The notes below the pieces were generated by a model that saw nothing but the letters and a program-made list of their open reading frames with translations, made no database searches and was not told where the DNA came from. Position numbers and translations under genes: made by a program. Positions 18,158 through 26,714 of a stretch of 54,914 nt of DNA are shown in pieces. Each line of letters opens with the position of its first letter. Positions within the stretch are counted from its first letter, which is position 1. Source of the stretch: an uncultured Nitrospiraceae bacterium (GTDB lineage Bacteria > Nitrospirota > Thermodesulfovibrionia > Thermodesulfovibrionales > Thermodesulfovibrionaceae); assembly GCA_937139565.1 (NCBI GenBank), contig CAKZQH010000053.1, positions 1 through 54,914 of the forward strand, in the 5' to 3' direction.

Positions 18158-19941
18158 ATAGAGGAGAGGTTTTTGATGCCCATAATGAATCTATACTGCA
18201 GGTTCTAAGAAAAAATGGTATTTATCTTCCTGCCTCTTGTGGTGGAAAAGGAGTTTGCGGAAGATGTAAGATTAAAATAAAAGAAGGAACTGTCAGAACT
18301 GAATCAATCGATAACCTATCAGAAAAGGAAAAAGAGGAGGGATTTGTTCTTGCGTGTCTTACTTACTGTGAAAGTGATCTCTATGTGGATCTGCCAGAAA
18401 AACTTATAACTGTAGAGGATAGAATATCGAAGATTAAAGCTGAGTATATCGAAAAATTTTTCAAGGATAATCCTGAACTTTATGATCCTCCTGTAAAGAG
18501 AGTCAGTCTCTCTCTTTATCCACCCTCTTTAGAAGACTCAAGAGCAGATTTTGAGAGCTTATTCCATATACTGGGAAAAAGGCTTAATGTTTCACCCCTG
18601 CTTGCAGGAGAGATTTCCCGTTCCTTAAGGGATGCTAACTGGCGTATCCAGCTGGCAGTATCTGAGAGTGACATTCTTCATGTTCTCCAGAGTGATGAGA
18701 GGATTTACGGAATTGCCATTGACATAGGAACCACCACAGTTGTTCTATGCCTCGTTGATATGGAGGAGGGAAAAGTTAAAAATCTGGCTAGTTGCTATAA
18801 TTCCCAAATCTCCTATGGAGACGATGTTATAACGAGGATAATCTTCTCTGTCGAAAACCCTGATGGCCTCCATATTTTGAGAAATTCAATTATGAATGAC
18901 TTAAATGCGCTCTTAGAGACATTAGAGAAAAAAGGAAAAATTCTCTTTGGAGTGATCTCAGGTAATACTACCATGTGTCATATCTTTTGGGGCCTGAATC
19001 CAGAGCACATCAGAGTCGAACCATATGTTCCAATCTTCTCTCGCTATCCTATCTGGAAAGCCCATGAAACTCTATTAAACATTAAAAACTCTGCACCTCT
19101 ATATACCCTTCCTTCAGTAGCAGGATTTGTTGGTGGCGATATTGTGGCAGGAGTTCTTTTCAGCGGAATGTATGAGAGCGAAGAAGTATGTCTGTTCATT
19201 GACATCGGTACCAATGGAGAGATAGTTCTTGGAAACAGAGAATTTCTCCTTACAGCATCTACGTCTGCAGGACCTTGTTTTGAAGGTAGTGGCATAAGTT
19301 GTGGCATGAGAGCGACAGAAGGAGCTGTGGAGAGCTTTCAGTACTTTAAGGATACTGACTCTTTTAAAGTTAAGGTAATAGGGAACAGAAATTGTCGAGG
19401 AATATGTGGCTCAGGAATGATTGATATACTCTATGAGCTTTACAAGTCAGAGGTGATTGATAAAAGAGGAAGATTCGTTCCTGACAGCTCGTCCCATTTA
19501 AGCAGAGTCAATGATGAATGGAGATTTTTAATTAATGAAACATGTTATATCACCCAATCTGACCTTGATAACATAATTAGAGCAAAAGCAGCTATTTACG
19601 CTGGAGTGGAAACCCTTTTAAGAGAGGTTGGCATGGATAAAAAGGATATACAAAAAGTTTATATTGCTGGAGGTTTTGGAGAATTTTTAGATGTAAAAAA
19701 AGCAATCTCCATTGGAATGATTCCCAATCTCCCAGTTGAGAAATATAGCTTCCTTGGCAATTCTTCACTGGCCGGTGCTGTTATGTGCCTATTAAGCAAT
19801 GAACTCAGAGAGAAGGCTGAAGAGATCGCAAAAGGCATGACCTATATTGACCTTTCTTCTTCTAAGTTTTTCATGGATGAGTATGTGGCATCATTATTTA
19901 TTCCCCACACCGATGAAAGTAAATTTATCAGATTTGAATAG
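18139..19941 (+). CDS. RACo-type corrinoid activation protein (2Fe-2S ferredoxin plus ASKHA ATPase)
   Basis: RACo proteins use ATP and a ferredoxin domain to reduce inactive Co(II) corrinoid proteins back to Co(I), for example the corrinoid iron-sulfur protein of the Wood-Ljungdahl pathway. The 600 residues show a plant-type 2Fe-2S domain with Cys34, Cys40 and Cys43 in PASCGGKGVCGRC and Cys73 in LACLTYC. A linker of about 100 residues follows. The ASKHA-like part carries YGIAIDIGTTTVVLCLVD, GNTTMCHIFWG, VAGFVGGDIVAG and FIDIGTNGEIVLG, and near the end YIAGGFGEF. No acs or methyltransferase gene is next to it, so the target corrinoid protein is unknown. The mRNA looks leaderless. Confidence 0.88.
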   Translation: MPKIRTNRGEVFDAHNESILQVLRKNGIYLPASCGGKGVCGRCKIKIKEGTVRTESIDNLSEKEKEEGFVLACLTYCESDLYVDLPEKLITVEDRISKIKAEYIEKFFKDNPELYDPPVKRVSLSLYPPSLEDSRADFESLFHILGKRLNVSPLLAGEISRSLRDANWRIQLAVSESDILHVLQSDERIYGIAIDIGTTTVVLCLVDMEEGKVKNLASCYNSQISYGDDVITRIIFSVENPDGLHILRNSIMNDLNALLETLEKKGKILFGVISGNTTMCHIFWGLNPEHIRVEPYVPIFSRYPIWKAHETLLNIKNSAPLYTLPSVAGFVGGDIVAGVLFSGMYESEEVCLFIDIGTNGEIVLGNREFLLTASTSAGPCFEGSGISCGMRATEGAVESFQYFKDTDSFKVKVIGNRNCRGICGSGMIDILYELYKSEVIDKRGRFVPDSSSHLSRVNDEWRFLINETCYITQSDLDNIIRAKAAIYAGVETLLREVGMDKKDIQKVYIAGGFGEFLDVKKAISIGMIPNLPVEKYSFLGNSSLAGAVMCLLSNELREKAEEIAKGMTYIDLSSSKFFMDEYVASLFIPHTDESKFIRFE

Positions 19942-19976
19942 TAATATTCTTAGGCAAATCCTGATCTTTTTATGAT

Positions 19977-21092
19977 TTATTCTTTAATCGAGAGGTAAAG
20001 TTTCACTGAAAAAAATCCAAAAATAAGAGGAGTTATCCACGGAGAGATGAAAGGCGGAAGCATTTTTGAATAACCTAAAAACATAAAAAGAGAATAAACA
20101 AGCCAATAAATTATTGTAATTACAAGCCCTATTCCAACTGTTATAATTCCACTTGCCTGAAAGCTTGTTTTTGTCTTTGAAAGAATAAAGCTAAACCTTT
20201 CATAGGCACCAAGAGGTAAAGAAATTCCAAGAACCATCATAAAAAATGTAACAAAATTATACGAAAGCTTTCCACTAATATCTGTATCTATCTTTGGATT
20301 ATTAAGGCCCACCCTTTTTAAATCTTTTCTCTTCTGGAGCAGTTCTCCTATTCCAAACTCTTCTATTTTTTTAATATCTTTAAATGCAACTGCCGAAATT
20401 TTAATATCCACAGGATAAATTAAAGATTGTGCTTTTTCAATCTTTCCATTAACAAAATCGTATGTAATTACATTTTTTAAAAACAACTCTTTACTTTTTA
20501 TCTCAGCCTGTTCAGAGTCTATTCTTTTAATAAGCACATCTCCTTTAAGGATAAAAATTTTTACATCTGTTGCTATCCTTTTTTCTTGAGAAAAAGCGCC
20601 AATTTTTAAAATTGAGCCATCTTTTGTTTTTAAAAAAATATCTCTCTGCAGTTGACTTTTACCTTTTTCCGTTAACTCATCAATCATGATATTTAATTTC
20701 TTTATAAAATTAGGCTGCACAAATTCTCCAAATATAAAACCAGATATGGCAATAATAATACCTAAAATTAAAAATGGTTTTAAAAGCTCTCTTAATCTTC
20801 CTCCTGCAATAGAGAGTATCAAAAGCTCTCTACTTCTTACTCCAATTGAAAAAATAAAAAGGGAAGATATTAGAGTTACAAAAGGGATTAAATAAAACAG
20901 ATATCGGGGAATACTGTAAAAAACATATTGAATAAAGAATGTGGCTGAGGGTTTATAAAGCATAAAATCATCAATTTTCTCCACCAGTCCTACAATTGAT
21001 AGGAGAGTTGACATGGACAAAATTAAAATAAAAAACACTCGCAAAAAATCTTTAATGTAATACTTACAGACAGTATTTATTTTCATCGTCAA
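19977..21092 (-). CDS. lptG: LPS export permease LptG (YjgP/YjgQ family)
   Basis: LptG and LptF form the membrane part of the LptB2FG transporter, which extracts LPS from the inner membrane. This protein (371 residues from TTG 21092, 369 from ATG 21086) has three N-terminal helices, a periplasmic beta-jellyroll (about 125-255, with KTKDGSILKIGAFS) and three C-terminal helices. It directly follows lptF with no gap. Calling this copy LptG and the upstream one LptF is by gene order; the two are paralogues. Confidence 0.85.
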   Translation of the reverse strand: MTMKINTVCKYYIKDFLRVFFILILSMSTLLSIVGLVEKIDDFMLYKPSATFFIQYVFYSIPRYLFYLIPFVTLISSLFIFSIGVRSRELLILSIAGGRLRELLKPFLILGIIIAISGFIFGEFVQPNFIKKLNIMIDELTEKGKSQLQRDIFLKTKDGSILKIGAFSQEKRIATDVKIFILKGDVLIKRIDSEQAEIKSKELFLKNVITYDFVNGKIEKAQSLIYPVDIKISAVAFKDIKKIEEFGIGELLQKRKDLKRVGLNNPKIDTDISGKLSYNFVTFFMMVLGISLPLGAYERFSFILSKTKTSFQASGIITVGIGLVITIIYWLVYSLFMFLGYSKMLPPFISPWITPLIFGFFSVKLYLSIKE

Positions 21093-22142
21093 TTAGTTCC
21101 TTATGGCTCTGTAAAATACAAACGAAAGAAATCCCACAATAACAACCGGCGATAGTGCACCAACTTCAGCTGGTACAAATCCTGCCTTTGAGAGATTTGC
21201 TCCATATATCATAAGAACATAATAAAGTGCAAAAACAGCAAACCCTACTGTAATTCCCCCGAGTCTTCCACTTCTTCCTATTATCCTACAAAGGGTGGGA
21301 GCTAAAAAAACACTAATTATGCATAGAATAGGTAGAGAAACTCTTTTATAAAGCTCCAATTTGTAATCTATCTTTTTTTCATTTGATATCTTGGATAAAA
21401 GCTCAAAAAGGGAAAGTTCTGTATTTTTTTTAGCTATGGGATCTATATTGGGAGTCAGCATAAAAATATATTCCTTGAAGCTTACTTCATTAAGGGATGC
21501 TCCCCTGTTAAAATAAGCCTTTCCATTAATTAGGCTTAGGCTTATATTTTCCTTCTCCTTTTTTATTCTCCCCTCATTAGCCATGATTAGTTTACTGTCT
21601 TCCTTTCTTTCATCGAATATAACCACATCCCTCAAATGCATATTGTCTTTTTTTTCTCTTACAAAGATAGTAATTCCTTTAAATCCTTGATTAAAAACAC
21701 CCTCCTCTATACCAAGAGGAGCTCTTTCTGAGAGTATAGTAAGAACCTTTTCTCTCACCAAACTAATGCCTACAGGAGCAAGATAAAAACTCATAATTAG
21801 AGTTAATAAAAAAGAAATTAATCCCAAATATAAAGCAGGCTTGAATGCTTTTTTATAAGGCATACCGCTTACCATAAAAATAGTCATTTCATTGTCAGTT
21901 TGCATTCTTCCGTAAGTAAGCAGAACACCCATTAAAATAGCCATAGGAACGGTAAACACAAATAACTGAGGTTGAAGAAGAATCACTAAAAGAGAGAGAT
22001 TTAACAAATCTATTCCAACAGCGGAAAAAACCTTGCTTAATTTCATTAATTTTTCTATGACCAGTATGGCATTTAAAAAGGCTATTGAGAGAAGCATATT
22101 TTGAAGTAACTCTCGAATAATAGCCCTATAGATAATTTGCAT
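21093..22142 (-). CDS. lptF: LPS export permease LptF (YjgP/YjgQ family)
   Basis: This is the first of the two paralogous Lpt permeases (349 residues). It starts MQIIYRAIIRELLQNMLLSIAFLNAIL, has the conserved PMAILMGVLLTYGRMQTDNEM segment after the second helix, a periplasmic beta domain around 150-250, and three C-terminal helices. Its ATG overlaps the kdsD stop (TAATG), so LPS-core precursor synthesis (kdsD) and LPS export (lptFG) are translationally coupled. Confidence 0.87.
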   Translation of the reverse strand: MQIIYRAIIRELLQNMLLSIAFLNAILVIEKLMKLSKVFSAVGIDLLNLSLLVILLQPQLFVFTVPMAILMGVLLTYGRMQTDNEMTIFMVSGMPYKKAFKPALYLGLISFLLTLIMSFYLAPVGISLVREKVLTILSERAPLGIEEGVFNQGFKGITIFVREKKDNMHLRDVVIFDERKEDSKLIMANEGRIKKEKENISLSLINGKAYFNRGASLNEVSFKEYIFMLTPNIDPIAKKNTELSLFELLSKISNEKKIDYKLELYKRVSLPILCIISVFLAPTLCRIIGRSGRLGGITVGFAVFALYYVLMIYGANLSKAGFVPAEVGALSPVVIVGFLSFVFYRAIRN

Positions 22143-23131
22143 TAAAAAATTCCCTTTTTAAGAATATCGTGGATATGAATAATACCTCTGAGGGTTCCAT
22201 CAATCCCTGGAACAATTAGGCTAGTTATTGAATATCTTTGCATCATAGAAAGGGCTGACGCAGCTAATTCTTCTTCTCCGATCGTTTTTGGATTTTTGGT
22301 CATTATATCCAGAGCCTTAAGCTCGAAAAACTCTTTACCCCAACGCTGAACACCTCTTCTAACATCTCCATCTGTGATTATTCCAAGAACCTTCCTTTCT
22401 CTATCTACCACAACAACCACACCCAATCTTTTAGAAGAAATCTCAAGTACTGCATCGAGCATGATAGTATCTGGAGAGCAGATAGGAAGGGCCTCTCCAG
22501 TCTGCATGAGATCTTTTACCTTTGTAAGCATTCTTCTTCCAAGGGAACCGCCAGGATGGAAAAAAGCAAAGTCTTCCTTTTTAAAGCCATTTCGCAAAAT
22601 AAGACAAACTGCAAGCGCATCACCCATAGCAAGAGTAGCGGTAGTTGATGCAGTGGGTATGAAACCAAAAGGACAGGCTTCTTCCTCAACGGAAATGTCA
22701 AGAACCACATCTGCTTGCTTAGCGAGAGTTGAATCTGGATTTCCTGTTATGGCAATAAGCTTCACATTAAAATATTTGAGAAAAGGAATAAGCCTAACAA
22801 GCTCATCTGTCTCGCCACTATTTGATATGGCTATTACCACATCGTCTTCAGTAACCATTCCAAGGTCTCCATGACTTGCTTCGGCAGGATGCATAAAAAA
22901 TGAAGGTGTACCCGTAGATGCAAGAGTAGCTGCTATTTTTCTTCCCACAAGTCCAGATTTACCCATTCCTGTAACAACAACTCTTCCTTTTGAACTGTGA
23001 ATAATCTCCACAGCTCGCAAAAAATTCTCATTTATTCGGTCTTTTAGATTATCCACAGATTTAGCTTCGATAGTAAGTACTTTCTTTGCTAAATCAATAA
23101 GATTTTCTCTGTATTTAGGATCACAGCTCAT
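22142..23131 (-). CDS. kdsD: Arabinose-5-phosphate isomerase (KpsF/GutQ/KdsD family)
   Basis: KdsD converts ribulose 5-phosphate to arabinose 5-phosphate, the first step to Kdo in the LPS inner core. The 329 residues comprise an N-terminal SIS domain (GRVVVTGMGKSGLVGRKIAATLASTG, about 51-76; HPAEASHGDLGM; AISNSGETDEL) and two C-terminal CBS domains (about 205-329, with TDGDVRR in the first). The promoter TTGAAT-18-TAAAAT (23168-23139, minus strand) ends 7 nt before ATG with no Shine-Dalgarno, again pointing to a leaderless message heading kdsD-lptF-lptG. Confidence 0.92.
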   Translation of the reverse strand: MSCDPKYRENLIDLAKKVLTIEAKSVDNLKDRINENFLRAVEIIHSSKGRVVVTGMGKSGLVGRKIAATLASTGTPSFFMHPAEASHGDLGMVTEDDVVIAISNSGETDELVRLIPFLKYFNVKLIAITGNPDSTLAKQADVVLDISVEEEACPFGFIPTASTTATLAMGDALAVCLILRNGFKKEDFAFFHPGGSLGRRMLTKVKDLMQTGEALPICSPDTIMLDAVLEISSKRLGVVVVVDRERKVLGIITDGDVRRGVQRWGKEFFELKALDIMTKNPKTIGEEELAASALSMMQRYSITSLIVPGIDGTLRGIIHIHDILKKGIF

Positions 23132-23138
23132 GAAATTT

Positions 23139-23168
23139 ATTTTAAGTTAGGCAGGCAATTTAATTCAA
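23139..23168 (-). promoter_or_regulatory. Promoter of kdsD-lptF-lptG
   Basis: TTGAAT (23168-23163), an 18-bp spacer and TAAAAT (23144-23139), 7 nt before the kdsD ATG. No ribosome binding site lies in the short gap. Confidence 0.5.
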
Positions 23169-23176
23169 ACTATGAG

Positions 23177-23773
23177 TTATCTTTCAAGAATTAAAAAAAG
23201 ATCTCCCTCAATGAGATCATCTAAAACAGTGTATTTCTCAGTTAGTCTTTGAGCAATATTTACTAAGTAGCCCTTTTCAAAATAGGTCAGTCCAATATCC
23301 TTCGTCCTTGTATTTTTATTAAGGCATGTAAAAATAAGTTTAACTGTTGTATGATTGAATAGAATTTCTAAACACCGCTTCATTTGTTCCTCTATACCTT
23401 CCACTGCAAGATTAAATACACCTATTGCAACAGTATAGTGAAATTTCTCTTTCAGGGGTTCCTTTTCAATATCTCTTTGAATAAAATTTGCACCATTATA
23501 TTTTTCCTTGGCAATTTGGATGAGATGAGGATTTATATCAATTCCTATGTAATTGCAGCTTATTTTCCTTTTAAGAAGATAACCGTAAAAATCACCCTTT
23601 CCGCAACCAAAATCAAGAAGGCTTTTGCCTTCAGGATTAATTAGCTTAAGAATTGTGCTGTAGCGAAGAATCTGCCCTTCTTCACTCCAGCCAACAGATT
23701 CTGGTTTATCTTTAAAATGAAGTAGTCTTTTAGTGAAAAAATCTATTACATATTCCTTTGCAAGTTCATCCAT
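23177..23773 (-). CDS. Class I SAM-dependent methyltransferase
   Basis: The 198-residue cytoplasmic protein has a methyltransferase fold. Motif I is KSLLDFGCGKGDFYGYLL (about 53-70), the acidic loop at the end of strand 2 is YIGIDINPHL, then IQRDIEKE and the strand-4 segment VAIGVFNL. It resembles small unspecialised methyltransferases that act on small molecules or on lipid or envelope precursors. The substrate cannot be read from sequence. A GAGG Shine-Dalgarno lies about eight bases before ATG. It lies upstream of, and in the same direction as, kdsD, but kdsD has its own promoter. Confidence 0.75.
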   Translation of the reverse strand: MDELAKEYVIDFFTKRLLHFKDKPESVGWSEEGQILRYSTILKLINPEGKSLLDFGCGKGDFYGYLLKRKISCNYIGIDINPHLIQIAKEKYNGANFIQRDIEKEPLKEKFHYTVAIGVFNLAVEGIEEQMKRCLEILFNHTTVKLIFTCLNKNTRTKDIGLTYFEKGYLVNIAQRLTEKYTVLDDLIEGDLFLILER

Positions 23774-23817
23774 TTTTTTCCTCAGAAAATTTTGTGAGAA
23801 ATATTAAAACTTTTCTA

Positions 23818-23826
23818 TGTTATACT
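23818..23826 (+). promoter_or_regulatory. Extended -10 promoter of hisA-hisF, leaderless
   Basis: TGTTATACT (23818-23826) is an extended -10. The hisA ATG begins at 23832, five bases later, so transcription would start at or beside the start codon. I find no good -35 at the usual spacing. Confidence 0.5.
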
Positions 23827-23831
23827 AAAAA

Positions 23832-24560
23832 ATGTACATAATTCCAGCCATTGACCTCAAAAATGGCAAATGTGTAAGACTTCGTCAAGGAAAATTTGAT
23901 GAGATGACAGTGTATTTCGACAATCCTGCTGATGCAGCTAAAAAATGGCAAGATGAGGGCGCAGAGATATTACATGTTGTTGACCTTGATGGAGCAAAGG
24001 ATGGAAAACCAGTAAATCTATCTGCCATAGAAAAAATAAGAGAAGCTTTTAATGGAAGCATTGAAGTTGGCGGCGGTATAAGAAATTTTGAGACCCTAAA
24101 AACACTCCTTAACATTGGAATAGATAGAGCCATACTTGGAACCATAGCAGTTGAGAATCCTGAATTTGTAAGGAAGTCCGCAGAGCAGTTTCCAAATAAA
24201 ATTATAGTAGGAATTGATGCAAAGGACGGTTATGTAGCCGTAAAGGGATGGGTTGAGATTACAAAGATAAAAGCCACAGAACTTGCCTTAAAACTCCAAG
24301 ATTATGGGATATGGGGAGTTATTTATACAGATATTTCAAGAGATGGTATGCTTACAGGACCTAACATTAAGACAACTGAGGAGATGGTGCAATCCTTAAG
24401 TATTCCTGTAATAGCCTCTGGTGGAGTTTCTTCTCTTGAGGACATTCTCAATCTCAAAATGATAAAAGGCCTGTGGGGTGCAATCACAGGTAAAGCTATC
24501 TACGAGGGCAGAATAAACTTGAGAGAAGCAATAAAAACCGCTAAAATGGGGACTCACTAA
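23832..24560 (+). CDS. hisA: ProFAR isomerase (phosphoribosylformimino-5-aminoimidazole carboxamide ribotide isomerase)
   Basis: HisA opens the ribose ring of ProFAR in histidine synthesis. The 242-residue beta/alpha barrel shows the catalytic Asp8 in [17 protein letters not shown], both phosphate-binding loops (EVGGGIRN and ASGGVSS), and the second Asp in [14 protein letters not shown]. It is followed one base later by hisF, so the two consecutive barrel enzymes are coupled. The rest of the his pathway is not in the window. Confidence 0.96.
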   Translation: MYIIPAIDLKNGKCVRLRQGKFDEMTVYFDNPADAAKKWQDEGAEILHVVDLDGAKDGKPVNLSAIEKIREAFNGSIEVGGGIRNFETLKTLLNIGIDRAILGTIAVENPEFVRKSAEQFPNKIIVGIDAKDGYVAVKGWVEITKIKATELALKLQDYGIWGVIYTDISRDGMLTGPNIKTTEEMVQSLSIPVIASGGVSSLEDILNLKMIKGLWGAITGKAIYEGRINLREAIKTAKMGTH

Positions 24561-24561
24561 G

Positions 24562-25398
24562 ATGCTTGCAAAAAGAATAATACCCTGCTTAGATGTAAAG
24601 GATGGAAGAGTTGTAAAGGGAGTTAATTTTCTTAATCTAAGGGATGCAGGAGACCCTGTTGAGAATGCCCTTTACTACGATGATGAAGAAGCCGATGAGC
24701 TTGTTTTTCTTGATGTAACAGCTTCCCACGAAAAGAGAAAGATAATTATCGATGTGGTTGAAAGGACTGCTTCTGTAGTTTTTATGCCCCTTACAGTTGG
24801 AGGAGGAATAAAAACAATTGATGACATAAGAGATCTCCTAAATGCTGGTGCAGACAAGGTTTCAATAAATACAACCGCGGTAAAGAATCCCTACTTTATT
24901 CAACAGGCATCATCGAGATTTGGTTCTCAGTGTATAGTAATTGCCATAGATGCAAAAAGAGTGGACAAAAATTTTAATCCAAAATCCTATACTCCTGAAT
25001 CTTGGTTTGAAGACGCAGAACTTAAAAGTGTGCTTTATAACGAAAATACAAAATTTGTCCTCTCGACTCACGGTGGAAGGCTTATGAGACCCATTGATGC
25101 AGTGGCATGGGCAAAAAAAATGGAAGCCCTTGGTGCTGGTGAGATTCTTCTTACTAGTATGGACAGAGATGGCACAAAAGAGGGTTATGATATTGAACTT
25201 ACCAAAGCAATATCTGAAGCAGTAAACATTCCCGTAATTGCATCGGGCGGTGCAGGCACCCTTGAGCATCTTTATGAAGCCTTTGCACTGGGAGGAGCAG
25301 ATGCAGCACTGGCAGCCTCTATATTTCACTTTCGAGAGTATTCGGTGCGAGAGACTAAGGAATTTTTGAAACAAAAGGGTATATCCGTACGAATATAA
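24562..25398 (+). CDS. hisF: Imidazole glycerol phosphate synthase cyclase subunit
   Basis: HisF is the cyclase half of IGP synthase; with HisH it yields IGP and AICAR. Catalytic Asp11 lies in [15 protein letters not shown] and Asp in [15 protein letters not shown]. Phosphate loops are VGGGIKT and ASGGAGT. At 278 residues it is about 25 longer than typical HisF. The extra segment lies between IDAKRVD and the STHGGR motif (about residues 134-160) and is mostly polar. The hisH partner is not adjacent. The 3' end carries a TATAAT that probably serves the next gene. Confidence 0.95.
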   Translation: MLAKRIIPCLDVKDGRVVKGVNFLNLRDAGDPVENALYYDDEEADELVFLDVTASHEKRKIIIDVVERTASVVFMPLTVGGGIKTIDDIRDLLNAGADKVSINTTAVKNPYFIQQASSRFGSQCIVIAIDAKRVDKNFNPKSYTPESWFEDAELKSVLYNENTKFVLSTHGGRLMRPIDAVAWAKKMEALGAGEILLTSMDRDGTKEGYDIELTKAISEAVNIPVIASGGAGTLEHLYEAFALGGADAALAASIFHFREYSVRETKEFLKQKGISVRI

Positions 25399-25399
25399 T
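25394..25399 (+). promoter_or_regulatory. -10 box for the radical SAM gene, overlapping the hisF stop
   Basis: TATAAT at 25394-25399 includes the hisF stop codon and lies 10 nt before the next ATG, which lacks a Shine-Dalgarno. I found no convincing -35, so this is tentative; read-through from hisA is the alternative. Confidence 0.35.
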
Positions 25400-25409
25400 A
25401 TAAATTTTC

Positions 25410-26678
25410 ATGAAACCTGAAAGACTATCAGTAGAGATTACAACAAGATGCAATCTAAAGTGTGAAATTTGTCCCAAGCAAAGCCCCAATTATCATCAAT
25501 TAGAAATGGACATGAGTCTTGAAACTTTTAAAAAACTTATTCCTCTCATGCCATCGCTAAAGAGCATTGTTTTAAGTGGCATAGGAGAGCCCCTTGTTCA
25601 TCCCTATTTGGAAGATTTAATCTCTCTTTGCAAAAAATACATGGAGCCACACACATCAATTGGCTTTCAGACCAATGGAGTTTTGCTTACTGAGGAAAAA
25701 ATGTCTGAGCTTATCCGAGCGGGACTTAATAAAATATGTGTATCCATTGATAGTTTAGTTCCTATAAAGGGTCTTCACGAACCCGTCTTTGCTGAAAGAG
25801 CTCTTGAAATCATAGCAAGAGAGAAGAAAAATGGCGCAGTGAGATTGCAAAGTGGTATTGAAATAGTAATAACAAAGGAAAATATAGATCAGATAATTCA
25901 AACTATACTTAAGGCAATGGAATACAAAATAGACTTCGTCATTATCTCTCACCTAATCCCCTATTCACCTGAAGCTGCCGATGCAGTAGCCTATGAGACA
26001 AACAATAAAGAAGCGGTGAGAGTATTCAAAAAATGGCTCACCAAGCTAATTGATAAAGGCTATTCCATTGACTTTTGGTTAGAACAAATGAAAAAGAAAG
26101 CCCTTCCGGAATTTTTTCCTCACGAAAGTGAACCTCTAAAACTTTTTAAAGGAATGTATGATGAAGCTGCTAAAAAAGGAATAACTTTAAATTTAAACAG
26201 TCTTATTGGGCGACAGGATAATCTTCTGAATGAAGTAGAAAAGATTCTTAATGAAGTTTCATTTTTAAGCCAAAAATTAAATCTTCAGATTCAGATTCCT
26301 TCAACAAATCCCGATCCCAAAAGAAAATGCGATTTTTTGGAAGAAAAATGCCTTTTTATAGGAGTAGATGGTGAGGTCTCACCCTGTTATTTTCTCTGGC
26401 ATAGCTTTACCTGTTATATCTCAGGATTAAAAAAATCCGTAAAAAGATGGTCCTTTGGAAATATTAACCAGATGGAACCTTTAGACATATACAACTCCAT
26501 TGAATATAAAAAATTCGTATCTTCGGTTCTTAAATATGACTTTCCTTATTGCTATGACTGCAATTTTGCTCTATGCGATCTCATGGAACTTGAAGATTTC
26601 CTTTATGACTGTTACACAAATTATGTGCCGTGCGGAGCCTGTCTATGGTGTGGTGGATTATTTTACTGTATGATATAA
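25410..26678 (+). CDS. Radical SAM/SPASM-like protein paired with AOR (Cmo-type maturase)
   Basis: The 422-residue protein has the radical SAM cluster motif CNLKCEIC (Cys14, Cys18, Cys21), GIGEPLVHPYLEDLI for AdoMet binding and VSIDS. A Cys-rich C-terminus (about 305-422; CDFLEEKC, FPYCYDCNFALC, VPCGACLWCGGLFYC) resembles SPASM auxiliary clusters. Proteins of this type sit next to tungsten-dependent aldehyde ferredoxin oxidoreductase genes (the Cmo family) and are thought to modify or insert the pterin cofactor. The AOR gene starts 36 bp downstream, which supports that role. The biochemical activity itself is inferred. Confidence 0.85.
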   Translation: MKPERLSVEITTRCNLKCEICPKQSPNYHQLEMDMSLETFKKLIPLMPSLKSIVLSGIGEPLVHPYLEDLISLCKKYMEPHTSIGFQTNGVLLTEEKMSELIRAGLNKICVSIDSLVPIKGLHEPVFAERALEIIAREKKNGAVRLQSGIEIVITKENIDQIIQTILKAMEYKIDFVIISHLIPYSPEAADAVAYETNNKEAVRVFKKWLTKLIDKGYSIDFWLEQMKKKALPEFFPHESEPLKLFKGMYDEAAKKGITLNLNSLIGRQDNLLNEVEKILNEVSFLSQKLNLQIQIPSTNPDPKRKCDFLEEKCLFIGVDGEVSPCYFLWHSFTCYISGLKKSVKRWSFGNINQMEPLDIYNSIEYKKFVSSVLKYDFPYCYDCNFALCDLMELEDFLYDCYTNYVPCGACLWCGGLFYCMI

Positions 26679-26679
26679 T
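26671..26679 (+). promoter_or_regulatory. Extended -10 promoter of the AOR gene
   Basis: TGATATAAT (26671-26679) spans the stop codon of the radical SAM gene. It is the same nine-base string seen before the SapC-like and RACo genes. The AOR ATG is 35 nt further, with a GGGGGTAGG ribosome binding site. Confidence 0.5.
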
Positions 26680-26714
26680 TGAAAATAATTTTTAAAAACA
26701 AAAGGGGGTAGGTT

